Positions 39,592 through 48,169 of a DNA stretch of 64,000 bases are shown in pieces; position 1 is the stretch's first letter; every line of letters starts with the position of its first letter. The position numbers and the translations under genes are program-made. Source of the DNA: Pseudoalteromonas rubra. Its GTDB lineage: Bacteria > Pseudomonadota > Gammaproteobacteria > Enterobacterales > Alteromonadaceae. The notes beneath the pieces were generated by a model that worked only from the letters and a program-made list of their open reading frames with translations, ran no database searches and was not told the DNA's origin. The stretch spans positions 776,501 to 840,500 of the forward strand of contig NZ_CP045429.1 in the NCBI RefSeq assembly GCF_005886805.2, written 5' to 3'.

Positions 39592-39945
39592 TTATTGACA
39601 CCACATGGTATCGCACATATAAACCTGCGTAACTCTTGGGTACTTGCTGCTTGCATTCTGAGTGAAGCAACCGTTCAGTTCCATGAACAGTTTTTGCTTC
39701 GCGAATTTAGCTGCCAGTAAAGAGGAGTAAATATGCTGGCTGCCTTCCTTAGTTAGATCTAAGTGATACCATTTGGCGCTGGTGGGAGAAGATGAGCATT
39801 CAGAAAGTTCGTTCATTACAGATAACTTAACACGCACTGTGTTGTGACTAACGGTCATATCTTTAATTGTTGCAACTTGTGTGTAAGCTGTCGCATTTGC
39901 GAATAAAGGTAAGCATAAAAGCGCGGGCAAAATTAGCTTTTTCAT
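39592..39945 (-). CDS. Small exported protein of unknown function, 117 aa
   Basis: Signal peptide (LILPALLCLPLFANATA) followed by ~98 residues with four cysteines (C51, C92, C110, C116) that could form two disulphides, in a mainly beta pattern (VKLSVMNEL, KWYHLDLT). I do not recognise a family. The acetyltransferase gene starts 11 bases downstream of its stop on the same strand. Confidence 0.7.
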   Translation of the reverse strand: MKKLILPALLCLPLFANATAYTQVATIKDMTVSHNTVRVKLSVMNELSECSSSPTSAKWYHLDLTKEGSQHIYSSLLAAKFAKQKLFMELNGCFTQNASSKYPRVTQVYMCDTMWCQ

Positions 39946-40069
39946 ATTATTTCAATTCCATTTCGAGATTAGTGAAGCGCGCAATTATAGTTAAGTCTGT
40001 TACTAAAAAATAGACTAAGGCTACGAGCAGTTCTATTGAGACGTACTTTTTGCTAAAATTGGCATTTTT

Positions 40070-40762
40070 ATGCAAAATGGGAGCTGCGTGGGCGTGGAAA
40101 ACTCGGTACTGGCATTACGAGCCCAACAAATCGCATCCGCACGGCGGGAATTCAAGGCTCGGGGGTCAAAACTACCTCGTTGTGAACGGTGTTTACTGGC
40201 ACAGCCGCTGTGTATTTGTGCGGGTGTTCAGGTCGCCGAGTGTGATAGCGCAGTGTGCCTGCTTATGTACCATAATGAGAGCTTTAAGCCGTCTAATACA
40301 GGTCGACTTATCGCGGATATTGTACCAGATAATCATGCATTTCGCTGGGACCGCACTGATCCTGAGCCAGGCTTGCTGACTTTACTAGAGGATCCGGCTT
40401 ATCAGCCAGTCGTGGTCTTTCCTGCCGAAAATGTGGAACCGGAACGCGTAGTGCACAGTGTAACTCGGCAAAGTGGTAAAAAACCGCTCTTTATTTTCCT
40501 GGATGGTACCTGGCGTGAAGCGAAAAAGATGTTTCGTAAAAGCCCTTATCTGGATCAATTTCCGGTGTTGTCGGTAACGCCTGAAAGCTTATCGGATTAC
40601 AAGCTGAGAGTGGCTCCGCACGCCCATCAACTGGGCACCGCAGAAGTCGCTTGTGTGGTGTTGGCTGAAAATGGCGAGGCGCAGGCCGCAGAGTACCTGA
40701 CTCAGCATTTTGTGGATTTTCGAGATGCCTATCTGAAAGGGAAAAAAAGTAAGCTTTCTTGA
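40070..40762 (+). CDS. tapT: tRNA-uridine aminocarboxypropyltransferase (DTW domain)
   Basis: Makes acp3U at position 47 of some tRNAs from S-adenosylmethionine. 230 residues, aligned with E. coli TapT (YfiP) throughout: CERCLLAQPLCIC zinc cysteines at the start, MYHNESFKPSNTGRLIADIVPD, and FLDGTWREAKKMFRKSPYLDQFPVLSV, which holds the DTW-type core (here DGTW). ATG at 40070 used; an in-frame GTG at 40088 preceded by GGGAG is a real alternative. Convergent with csrB. Confidence 0.93.
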   Translation: MQNGSCVGVENSVLALRAQQIASARREFKARGSKLPRCERCLLAQPLCICAGVQVAECDSAVCLLMYHNESFKPSNTGRLIADIVPDNHAFRWDRTDPEPGLLTLLEDPAYQPVVVFPAENVEPERVVHSVTRQSGKKPLFIFLDGTWREAKKMFRKSPYLDQFPVLSVTPESLSDYKLRVAPHAHQLGTAEVACVVLAENGEAQAAEYLTQHFVDFRDAYLKGKKSKLS

Positions 40763-40794
40763 GTCAATAAAGCACGCGAAGTGACAGTCAGTCA

Positions 40795-41187
40795 AAATAA
40801 GAAGAGCGCGACCCTTGCGGGCCGCGCTTGACGGAATCTTCTAAATAGCATCCTGCTATGTTGATGAGATCAACTCCTTACATGCTCGTCCATGTCTCGC
40901 CTTGCGTTGTCATTCTGCGAGATGTACATCCTGTACTGTCCTTTAAGCAATCAGCAGTCCCAGTTGCTGAATTAGTCCATGCTAACCATCCTTTGTGTCG
41001 TCATCCTGACTTGTTCCTATCTCCCTGTATTCCAATGCACCATCCACCTGTGCATCAACGTCCTTACTTAATCGGCATTTCCTGTTGTCCGAAGCCTAAT
41101 CCTAGTTCCTGACACTCCTACCGCACAAACTCCCTGATAAGCAACTCAATCCGTTTCCATGTTGCTTTGTGCTCTCCCCTTGAGATG
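40795..41187 (-). ncRNA. csrB: CsrB-family regulatory RNA
   Basis: On the minus strand this ~390-nt stretch has 23 GGA trinucleotides by my count between 41177 and 40851, most spaced 10-20 bases apart and many in AGGA/GGGA context (for example GTACAGGATGTAC, a GGA held in a small hairpin). CsrB RNAs bind many CsrA dimers at such GGA loops and so lift CsrA repression. A GC-rich stem (40806-40827, read on the minus strand) followed by TCTTCTTATTTT ends it. A TATACT promoter element lies at 41193-41198. Length, GGA density, promoter and terminator all fit. Transcribed toward tapT, divergent from fbpA. The plus-strand 84-residue ORF here is an antisense shadow. Confidence 0.88.
40797..40829 (-). 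terminator. Intrinsic terminator of csrB
   Basis: GCGCG / CGCGC outer stem, one mismatch, CCC / GGG inner stem, TTGC loop (40806-40827), followed on the minus strand by TCTTCTTATTTT. Confidence 0.85.
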
Positions 41188-41192
41188 ACTAA

Positions 41193-41220
41193 AGTATATG
41201 GGAGTCTGGGTGAGATGACA
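41193..41220 (-). promoter_or_regulatory. Putative csrB promoter
   Basis: On the minus strand a TATACT -10 element lies at 41193-41198, and a poor -35 candidate (TGTCAT) stands 16 bases upstream. A weak -35 suits an activated promoter. The first transcribed base would be near 41186. Confidence 0.55.
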
Positions 41221-41344
41221 GCACGAAAAAACGCTTTGAATTTCGGGTAAAGGCATTGGCTATAAAAAAACTTGTTATCTAACAAAGACCTTTTTATATT
41301 TTGCTGATAAAGTCAGCGGTATCTTCATAGATTGCGACATGCTT

Positions 41345-41362
41345 AGTGAGAGATCTCTCACA
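41345..41362. promoter_or_regulatory. UvrY/GacA-type palindrome upstream of csrB
   Basis: AGTGAGAGATCTCTCACA, an 18-base palindrome. On the csrB strand it reads TGTGAGAGATCTCTCACT, matching the known UvrY/GacA inverted repeat (TGTAAG-N6-CTTACA type). Its centre is ~167 bases upstream of the predicted csrB start, the far-upstream placement known for csrB genes. It also lies 121 bases before fbpA. Confidence 0.75.
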
Positions 41363-41450
41363 ACTAAATGTCCGGATGTCGCTATTTAATAAAATTGCAA
41401 TATGTTGAACTATCGGCTGTATTTTGTCGGGATCCGGGTTACCATAGCCT

Positions 41451-41469
41451 GAGAATAGTTATTGTTATT
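41451..41469 (+). promoter_or_regulatory. Possible Fur box before fbpA
   Basis: GAGAATAGTTATTGTTATT matches 12 of 19 positions of the Fur consensus and ends 13 bases before the fbpA ATG. Iron control of this operon is expected, but the match is only moderate. Confidence 0.4.
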
Positions 41470-41482
41470 ATTTGGAGCTTAT

Positions 41483-42487
41483 ATGAAAAGTGCAATCGCA
41501 ACACTGCTTGCTGCTGTAACCAGTTTATCTGCTGTCGCTGCGGATGAAGTGAACATCTATTCCTATCGTCAGCCTTTCTTGATCCAGCCGATCCTGGATG
41601 ACTTTACTAAACAGACCGGCATTAAGACCAATGTTGTATTCGCGAAAAAAGGTTTGATTGAGCGGGTTAAACGCGAAGGCAAACACGGTCGCGCCGATCT
41701 GGTTCTGACATCAAACTTTAGCGCCATGATCCAGTTAGAGGAAATGGGACTGACCAATGCCATTGAAAGTGACAAAATTGACAAAAATATCCCGGCCAGC
41801 TTTCGTGATCCGGATGGTCACTGGGTCGCGCTGACCAAACGCGTACGTAATGTCTATTCTTCTAAAGACAGAGCGGGCAAGTTGACTAGCCTGAGCTACG
41901 AAGAGCTGGCTAACCCTAAATACAAAGGTAAGATTTGTACACGTTCGGGCAAACACCCATACAACTTGGGTCTGGTCGCTTCTATGATTGCACACCATGG
42001 CGAGGCTGAAACCAAAACCTGGCTGCAAGGGGTTAAAGCAAACCTGGCACGTAAGCCACAAGGTAATGATCGCGCTCAGGTAAAAGCCGTAAAAGAAGGT
42101 TTGTGTGATCTGGCGCTGGGCAACAGCTATTACTTCGGCAAAATGCTTGAAGACAATAAGCAAAGAGCCTGGGCAGATGCCGTCTACATTAACTTTCCAA
42201 ACCAGAGTGATCGGGGTTCACATCTGAATGTTTCGGGTGTCGTGATGACCAAGTACTCGAAAAACAAAGAAAATGCCTTGAAACTGATCGAGTTTATGAC
42301 CGACAATAAAGCACAGAACATGTACGCCTCGATGAATATGGAATATCCGGTTAAACCGGGCGTCGAATTGTCGAAATTAGTGGCATCCTGGGGCACTTTT
42401 AAGGAAGACAGCCTACCTTTGTCCGAGATCAGTAAATACCGTCCGATGGCGCTTAAGCTCATCGATGAGGTAAAATTTGACCTGTAA
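41483..42487 (+). CDS. fbpA: Fe(3+) ABC transporter, periplasmic binding protein
   Basis: 334-residue periplasmic ferric-iron-binding protein of the FbpA/FutA type. Signal peptide (IATLLAAVTSLSAVAA) then VNIYSYRQPFLIQPILDDFTKQTG and RKPQGNDRAQVKAVKEG. The twin tyrosines of the iron site are seen in LALGNSYYFGKM. ATG at 41483 has TTGGAG 6-7 bases upstream; an ATG at 41462 is poorer. First gene of a three-gene operon with no gap to the permease gene. Confidence 0.94.
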   Translation: MKSAIATLLAAVTSLSAVAADEVNIYSYRQPFLIQPILDDFTKQTGIKTNVVFAKKGLIERVKREGKHGRADLVLTSNFSAMIQLEEMGLTNAIESDKIDKNIPASFRDPDGHWVALTKRVRNVYSSKDRAGKLTSLSYEELANPKYKGKICTRSGKHPYNLGLVASMIAHHGEAETKTWLQGVKANLARKPQGNDRAQVKAVKEGLCDLALGNSYYFGKMLEDNKQRAWADAVYINFPNQSDRGSHLNVSGVVMTKYSKNKENALKLIEFMTDNKAQNMYASMNMEYPVKPGVELSKLVASWGTFKEDSLPLSEISKYRPMALKLIDEVKFDL

Positions 42488-44119
42488 ATGCAATTAAAAC
42501 AAAGTCTGTCCTCGTGGCAGAGCATGGCGTGGTTGATAGGCATTGCACTGTCAATCCCGCTGGCATTTTTGATTTTCGAGGCGCTGCAAGGCGAATCGGA
42601 AGTATTCAGCCATCTATGGCAGAGTGTGTTATGGGACTACACCCGTAACACCCTGGTGCTGATCGCCGGCGTTGTGACGCTCAGCGCCTTAATAGCCCTG
42701 CCTTTGGGGTGGTTAACAGCCTATTGTCGTTTTCCCGGTAAGCGGGTGTTTGAATGGGCGTTGATGTTACCTCTTGCACTGCCTGCTTATATTATCGCAT
42801 ACGTTTATACCGACCTGTTGGATTATGCGGGCCCGGTTCAAATTTGGCTACGGCAGCAATTTGGCTGGCAGGGACCGGATGATTACTGGTTTATCGACTT
42901 GCGAACTTTGCCCGGTGCGATTGTAATGATAGCACTGGTGCTCTATCCCTATCTCTATTTGATTTTTAAAACTGCATTGCGAGAACAGTCTTTTAAACTG
43001 GTTCAGGCAAGCCAGCTGATGGGCATGAGTCCGGCGCAAAGTTTCTTTAAAGTCAGCCTGCCTCTGTCTCGTGGTGCGATTGTCGCAGCACTTGCGCTGA
43101 TCAGTATGGAAACTATGGCAGACTTTGCCACAGTCCATTATTTTGCGGTCAGTACCCTGACGACGGCAGTGTATGACACCTGGCTGGGGTATTATTCCCT
43201 GACAGCGGCGGCCAAAATTTCGGGTATTATGCTGCTGTTTTTATTTGTTGCCTTGTTACTTGAACGCATGAGCCGTAAAACTCAGGTGGTGCATGAGCGT
43301 CAGTCTGGTGTTAACGACACTCACTTATATGACCTGACGGGTTACCAAGGATGGCTGGCCTGGGGGTTTTGCATGCTTATCCTTGGCATCGCGTTTTTTG
43401 TTCCGGTCGGAATATTACTCAATTATGCTTTTCATTATTTCGAACAGGCTTGGAATGCTGAGTTCTTTACCTATGCGCTGCAAAGCTTACAGATCAGTTT
43501 GTATGTAAGCGTGATTGCCATGTTTATCAGTTTACTGGTGGTGTACTATCAGCGCATCGAGCCGGGTAAGTTCACCAACCTGCCAGGACGTTTTGCCAGT
43601 ACAGGTTATGCCCTGCCAGGTACTGTATTGGCCATTGCGGTCTTGCTACCGTTGACACTGATGGATACCAAACTCAATGACTGGCTGGATGGCAGTGGTT
43701 TTGAGCCAGGACTGTTACTGAGTGGTACCTTGTTCGCGATGATTTTTGCTTATGTGGTGCGCTTCTATGCCATTGCACATGGCGCGGTTGAATCCAGCTT
43801 TGTACGGATCAGCCCAAGTATCGACATGGCCAGTTTGTCACTCGGGAAGGGGCGCTTTCAGACCCTGACTCAGGTTCATTTGCCCCTGCTCAAGCGAGGC
43901 TTGCTGACGGCTGGCTTACTGGTCTTTATCGAATGTATGAAAGAACTGCCTGCGGCGCTGTTATTGCGTCCCTTTAATTTTGAGACCCTGGCCACCCATG
44001 TTTATCAGTATGTCAGTGATGAGCAGTTGGAGCTGGCTTCGATTTCAGCGCTGTTTATCGTCCTGGTCGGGCTTATCCCGTTATATTGGGTCAACCGCTC
44101 AATGGAGCAACATAACTAA
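42488..44119 (+). CDS. fbpB: Fe(3+) ABC transporter, permease
   Basis: 543-residue inner-membrane permease with two fused binding-protein-dependent transport domains (about 12 helices). The EAA loops are seen as FKLVQASQLMGMSPAQSFFKVSLPL and ISPSIDMASLSLGKGRFQTLTQVHLPLL. Starts directly after the fbpA stop codon and shares one base with fbpC. Confidence 0.94.
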   Translation: MQLKQSLSSWQSMAWLIGIALSIPLAFLIFEALQGESEVFSHLWQSVLWDYTRNTLVLIAGVVTLSALIALPLGWLTAYCRFPGKRVFEWALMLPLALPAYIIAYVYTDLLDYAGPVQIWLRQQFGWQGPDDYWFIDLRTLPGAIVMIALVLYPYLYLIFKTALREQSFKLVQASQLMGMSPAQSFFKVSLPLSRGAIVAALALISMETMADFATVHYFAVSTLTTAVYDTWLGYYSLTAAAKISGIMLLFLFVALLLERMSRKTQVVHERQSGVNDTHLYDLTGYQGWLAWGFCMLILGIAFFVPVGILLNYAFHYFEQAWNAEFFTYALQSLQISLYVSVIAMFISLLVVYYQRIEPGKFTNLPGRFASTGYALPGTVLAIAVLLPLTLMDTKLNDWLDGSGFEPGLLLSGTLFAMIFAYVVRFYAIAHGAVESSFVRISPSIDMASLSLGKGRFQTLTQVHLPLLKRGLLTAGLLVFIECMKELPAALLLRPFNFETLATHVYQYVSDEQLELASISALFIVLVGLIPLYWVNRSMEQHN

Positions 44120-45150
44120 TGCCAAGTTTAGAAATTCAATCGTTAAACTATCACTATGACGGCCATCCTGTAATCCAGCAGCTTGATTTAACTGTGGATG
44201 AGAATGAAATAGTGTGTTTGCTTGGCGCCAGTGGCTGCGGCAAAACCACCACCCTGAAAGCGATTGCAGGCCTGTTGCACCCTCAACAGGGGGAAATCCG
44301 AATCAATGGTAAAAGTGTCAGCAGTGAGCGGCACTTTGTCGCTCCTCAGCACCGTAATATAGGCATGATGTTTCAGGACTATGCGTTATTTCCTCACCTG
44401 ACGGTGGCACAGAATATTGCTTTTGGTTTGAATAAGCTGAGCAAGACAGAACGACAAAATCGCGTTGCGCACATGTTAGAGCTGGTCCACCTTGAAGGCT
44501 ATGCTGAGCGCTTTCCTCATGAATTATCTGGTGGTCAGCAGCAGCGTGTGGCCATTGCCAGAGCGCTGGCATATCACCCGAACTTGTTATTGTTGGACGA
44601 ACCCTTTTCGAATATTGATGCACAGGTGCGCTTTCAGCTGATCAAAGATATTCGCGATATTATTAAGGATCAGCAGGTATCCGCTATCTTCGTCAGTCAT
44701 TCAAAAGATGAAGCGTTTGCCTTTGCCGATCGGCTCGCTATCATGCACCAGGGGCAGATCGCCCAGTTAGGCACACCCAAAGAACTCTTTCAGCATCCGA
44801 GCAGTCGCCAGGTTGCTGAGTTTTTGGGACAGGGTGCGTACGTTTCGGCACAGCGTCACAATGGTGCGCAGGTTGAAACCGCGTTTGGTTCGGTAGAGTC
44901 TCTGATTGATATTGAGAGCCCGGCACGGGAAGGGCAGATTTACCTTAGGCCCAGTCACATTGAGCTGTTTAATACCGAGCAGGGACAAGTTGATGTGGCA
45001 CAACACCGCTTTGTTGGCACTGAGTATTTATATGCCATCGAGCTGGAAGGCCAAATGTTGGAGGTTGCTATGCCATCAGATAAACCACTGGATCTAAGTC
45101 GGCCGGTAAGTTTGAAAATTAAGCCCCATGCGATAAACTTCTTTTCTTAA
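44119..45150 (+). CDS. fbpC: Fe(3+) ABC transporter, ATP-binding protein
   Basis: 343-residue ATPase. Walker A GASGCGKTTTLKAIAG, signature LSGGQQQRVAIARAL, Walker B LLLDEPFSNID, switch histidine in VSHSKDEAFAFADR. The C-terminal ~100 residues form a TOBE-like regulatory domain (IYLRPSHIELF). Powers FbpB; TAATG overlap with fbpB shows translational coupling. Confidence 0.95.
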   Translation: MPSLEIQSLNYHYDGHPVIQQLDLTVDENEIVCLLGASGCGKTTTLKAIAGLLHPQQGEIRINGKSVSSERHFVAPQHRNIGMMFQDYALFPHLTVAQNIAFGLNKLSKTERQNRVAHMLELVHLEGYAERFPHELSGGQQQRVAIARALAYHPNLLLLDEPFSNIDAQVRFQLIKDIRDIIKDQQVSAIFVSHSKDEAFAFADRLAIMHQGQIAQLGTPKELFQHPSSRQVAEFLGQGAYVSAQRHNGAQVETAFGSVESLIDIESPAREGQIYLRPSHIELFNTEQGQVDVAQHRFVGTEYLYAIELEGQMLEVAMPSDKPLDLSRPVSLKIKPHAINFFS

Positions 45151-45480
45151 TGCATAACAATTCGTTACATTAGTTTAAAGCGTTTTGGATTAGTGCGATG
45201 AGCTGGGCGGCGGCAGGAAGTGTCTAATAACAAACTGGCACAACCGTACCGCTCAGGTGCAGTATTGTTGGCGCATATAGAAATCAGCACTTATGCACAA
45301 CCACTGTGAGGGGTTAAATCAGCCGCTGACTGTGTAAAAAATTTCTCATTTAGAGCTGCTAAATGAGAAATTTTTGCTTGGTTATCACCGAGATTTTTCC
45401 GTCTCAAGACGAGCTACTTAATTATGCGGATTGATATTATGTCAGATTTTCGCGTGTTGATATAATGATAGGATGGGGTG
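45151..45480. other. 330-base intergenic stretch between fbpC and the Dyp peroxidase gene
   Basis: No protein gene seen. It holds a very long AT-rich hairpin (45336-45375, listed separately) and, at about 45459-45466, a TATAAT-like element (TGATATAATGATAGG) 15-20 bases before the peroxidase start, which is close for a promoter. The first 180 bases show nothing I can name. Confidence 0.5.
45336..45375 (+). terminator. 17-bp AT-rich stem-loop
   Basis: AAAAATTTCTCATTTAG pairs perfectly with CTAAATGAGAAATTTTT around a 5-nt loop. The right arm ends in T5. It lies 186 bases after the fbpC stop, so it may be the operon's terminator or end a short untranslated leader before the next gene. Confidence 0.65.
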
Positions 45481-46395
45481 ATGGCGCAAGCACAATCAGG
45501 GGTATGTGCCGAGGCAAATCTGCATGGTTTGCACTTATTTTTTAATGTACTGGATGGTCAGGATGAGGCGGTGCGCTCGGCACTCAGTCAGTCTGGCAGA
45601 CTACAGGACGAACTTAGTGACCGCTTTTCAGAGGCCATGCTCAGCAGCTTTGTGGCTGTTGGGGCGCAATATTGGCCCCATATTTATCCCGAGTTCATTC
45701 CCCCTCAGTTGAAAAGTTTTCCCCTGATTAAAAGCAGTGAGCATTTGTGTAACAGTCAGCCTTTTGATTTGCTTTATGTGATCCGCTCAGATCGGGAAGA
45801 CGTGAATCACCTGTTTGCCCAGAGTGTGCTTCACATGTTGTCCGGGTGTGTTGAACTGGTTGCGCAGGTACGCGCTTTTCGTTTTCTCGATGGTCGAGAT
45901 TTTAATGGGTTTGTTTATGGTGCCGATATACCTCACGGGCGGTTTAAACGTCAGGTAGCCTTAGTGAATAACACTGGAGGCCTGGATGATCAGGGCAGTT
46001 ATATCCATATTTTGCGGACTCAGTTCGATTTGGCCCGCTGGCAGGCGTTACCTTTGTCAGATCAGGAGCAACTGATGGGGCGCACTCGGCTGGACAACGA
46101 GTTGATTGATGATGCGCCACCATACAATCATGCTCGATTGAATGAAATAAAAGACAGTGAAGGCAGGCCATTGTTGTTGAATCAGAGTATGCCCTATGGG
46201 GATGTTTATGAGCAGGGGAGCCTATGGCTCAGCTGCGCTGCAAAAGGCAACGCGTTTGAGCAGCTATTACATAGTCGCTTTGGATTGTCTGGTGATGGGG
46301 ATTATGATCCGTTACTGGATTATTCACAAGGCGATATGGGGGCCGCATTTTTTGCGCCATCGTTACAGTTCTTGCAACAAATGGCGCAGTCATAA
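45481..46395 (+). CDS. Dyp-type (dye-decolorising) heme peroxidase
   Basis: 304 residues, YfeX-like cytoplasmic class with no signal peptide. The distal aspartate motif is in FRFLDGRDFNGFVYG; the Asp is kept although the usual GxxDG glycine is altered. The heme-side segment is NHARLNEI with its probable proximal His, followed by LLLNQSMPYGDVYEQGSLWLSCAA. GTG ATG doublet at 45478/45481; I chose ATG 45481, with AGGATGGGG just before it. It lies downstream of the iron transporter but across a long gap. Convergent with argR. Confidence 0.9.
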   Translation: MAQAQSGVCAEANLHGLHLFFNVLDGQDEAVRSALSQSGRLQDELSDRFSEAMLSSFVAVGAQYWPHIYPEFIPPQLKSFPLIKSSEHLCNSQPFDLLYVIRSDREDVNHLFAQSVLHMLSGCVELVAQVRAFRFLDGRDFNGFVYGADIPHGRFKRQVALVNNTGGLDDQGSYIHILRTQFDLARWQALPLSDQEQLMGRTRLDNELIDDAPPYNHARLNEIKDSEGRPLLLNQSMPYGDVYEQGSLWLSCAAKGNAFEQLLHSRFGLSGDGDYDPLLDYSQGDMGAAFFAPSLQFLQQMAQS

Positions 46396-46401
46396 TCGTT
46401 A

Positions 46402-46869
46402 TCAGACGTTGTCAAACAGTGTTTTGACCCGCTCCAGCGTCGCGTCGATTTCAGACACTTTGGCGGGTGCGATAAAAATGGTGTCATCGCCAGCGATGGT
46501 CCCTAATACACCGTCGGCAGATCCCAAAGAATCCAATAAGCGTGCAATCAGCTGGGCGGCGCCCGGGCTGGTGCGTATGATGATCATCATCTCGTTGTGC
46601 ACTATGTCAATGACCAGCTGGCGTAATGGGCTTTTTGCCGTTGGTACGCCCATCTCGGCGGGCAAACAATACACCATTTCCTGTTTGGCATTGCGGGTCC
46701 GGACGGCACCGAACTTACTTAGCATACGAGAGACTTTACTTTGGCTGATATTGTCAAATCCCTGTTCTTTGAGGGCATCGACAATTTCACCTTGAGAACC
46801 AAAATTTTCTTCTTTTAACAGGGCCTTAAAGGCTTTAACGAGGGCTTCTTGTTTTTCCTGCGGCTGCAT
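46402..46869 (-). CDS. argR: Arginine repressor
   Basis: 155 residues; binds arginine as a hexamer and controls arg genes. N-terminal winged helix ([45 protein letters not shown]), C-terminal arginine-binding/oligomer domain ([35 protein letters not shown]). Divergent from mdh, the arrangement common in gammaproteobacteria. 272 bases separate the two genes; I could not pick out a clear ARG box there. Confidence 0.97.
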   Translation of the reverse strand: MQPQEKQEALVKAFKALLKEENFGSQGEIVDALKEQGFDNISQSKVSRMLSKFGAVRTRNAKQEMVYCLPAEMGVPTAKSPLRQLVIDIVHNEMMIIIRTSPGAAQLIARLLDSLGSADGVLGTIAGDDTIFIAPAKVSEIDATLERVKTLFDNV

Positions 46870-47141
46870 ACTTAATACTTCTTTGTGACTCGACTGTTAG
46901 GATTTTACACAAAACCAGTCTGTTACCCAAATTTCAGGACAAGAAGATTCTTCAAGCGGTGTAGATTATCTATATTAGAAACGCAGCGCATGCGTAAACC
47001 ATTAGTAGCAGAATTTGTCGCGAACTTTACAACTATAGTCGAAAAAAAGACGAAAATTGCGCGTATAAATTTGTTTTTGGCGGCGCTTTTCATTATCTTT
47101 ACAGCACATTTAATTCCACCTTCAAATTATGGAGAATTCCA

Positions 47142-48074
47142 ATGAAAGTTGCTGTATTAGGTGCCGCTGGCGGTATCGGTCAAGCATTGTCTCTTTTGCT
47201 TAAAAACGGTTTGCCTGCTGGTTCTGAGCTTGCGCTATATGACGTAGCGCCAGTAGTACCTGGCGTAGCGGTTGATCTGTCTCACATCCCAACAGCGGTA
47301 ACAGTCGCTGGTTTTGGTAAAGACGACCTGGATGCAGCGCTGGTTGATGCAGACATCGTATTGATCCCTGCAGGTATGCCACGTAAACCAGGTATGGATC
47401 GTGCTGATCTGTTCAATGTAAACGCGGGCATCATCAAGACTCTGTCTGAAGGCATCGTTAAAAACTGTCCTAAAGCTCTGGTTGGTGTGATCACTAACCC
47501 TGTGAATGGCACTGTGCCAATCGTTGCTGAAGTATTCAAAAAAGCGGGTACTTACGATCCAGCTCGCGTTTTCGGTGTAACAACACTGGACGTGATCCGT
47601 GCAGAGACTTTCATCGCTGAGCTGAAAGGTCTGAACGTAAACGACGTTAAAGTACCTGTGATCGGTGGTCACTCAGGTACAACTATCCTGCCTCTTCTTT
47701 CTCAGGTTGAGGGCGTTGAGTTCTCTGACGAAGAAGTAGCTGCATTGACTAAACGTATCCAGAATGCGGGTACTGAAGTGGTTGAAGCGAAGGCGGGTGG
47801 CGGTTCTGCAACTCTGTCTATGGGCGCAGCGGCAGCGCGTTTCTGCTTCTCACTGGTTAAAGGTCTGCAAGGTGAAAACGTGGTTGAGTACGCTTACGTT
47901 GAAGGCAACACTGGTGATGCAACTTTCTTCGCACAACCAGTTCGTCTTGGCAAAAACGGCGTAGAAGAGCTGCTACCTTACGGCGAGCTGAGCGCGTTTG
48001 AGCAACAAGCAAAAGACGACATGCTTGCGACTCTTGAAAAAGACATCAAAGAAGGTGTTGATTTCATGGCATAA
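47142..48074 (+). CDS. mdh: Malate dehydrogenase
   Basis: NAD-dependent malate/oxaloacetate interconversion in the TCA cycle. 310 residues, E. coli-type (312). [34 protein letters not shown] site; [19 protein letters not shown] substrate loop with two arginines; [17 protein letters not shown] with catalytic His; [25 protein letters not shown] 10-13 bases before the ATG. Ribosomal-type favoured codons suggest high expression. Confidence 0.98.
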   Translation: MKVAVLGAAGGIGQALSLLLKNGLPAGSELALYDVAPVVPGVAVDLSHIPTAVTVAGFGKDDLDAALVDADIVLIPAGMPRKPGMDRADLFNVNAGIIKTLSEGIVKNCPKALVGVITNPVNGTVPIVAEVFKKAGTYDPARVFGVTTLDVIRAETFIAELKGLNVNDVKVPVIGGHSGTTILPLLSQVEGVEFSDEEVAALTKRIQNAGTEVVEAKAGGGSATLSMGAAAARFCFSLVKGLQGENVVEYAYVEGNTGDATFFAQPVRLGKNGVEELLPYGELSAFEQQAKDDMLATLEKDIKEGVDFMA

Positions 48075-48116
48075 TTGCCACATTGCAGTGCAATAAATTG
48101 CACCGCAATTGAAACT

Positions 48117-48146
48117 AAAAAAGCCTGTCTTGTGACAGGCTTTTTT
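48117..48146. terminator. Bidirectional terminator between mdh and serA
   Basis: AAAAAAGCCTGTC / GACAGGCTTTTTT perfect stem with a TTGT loop, 43 bases after mdh and 24 bases before the convergent serA stop. Confidence 0.93.
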
Positions 48147-48169
48147 GTGTCTGCGGCATATGCGGTTTA

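Noticed and set aside
40858..41112. 84-residue plus-strand ORF in the gap after tapT
   Set aside because: No ribosome site, odd composition (Pro/His/Cys/Ser-rich), and it lies antisense to the GGA-rich csrB RNA. TCC triplets on this strand are the GGAs of the RNA.
46885..47145. 86-residue ORF before mdh
   Set aside because: Lies in the argR-mdh promoter gap, overlaps the mdh start, with no ribosome site and no recognisable domain.
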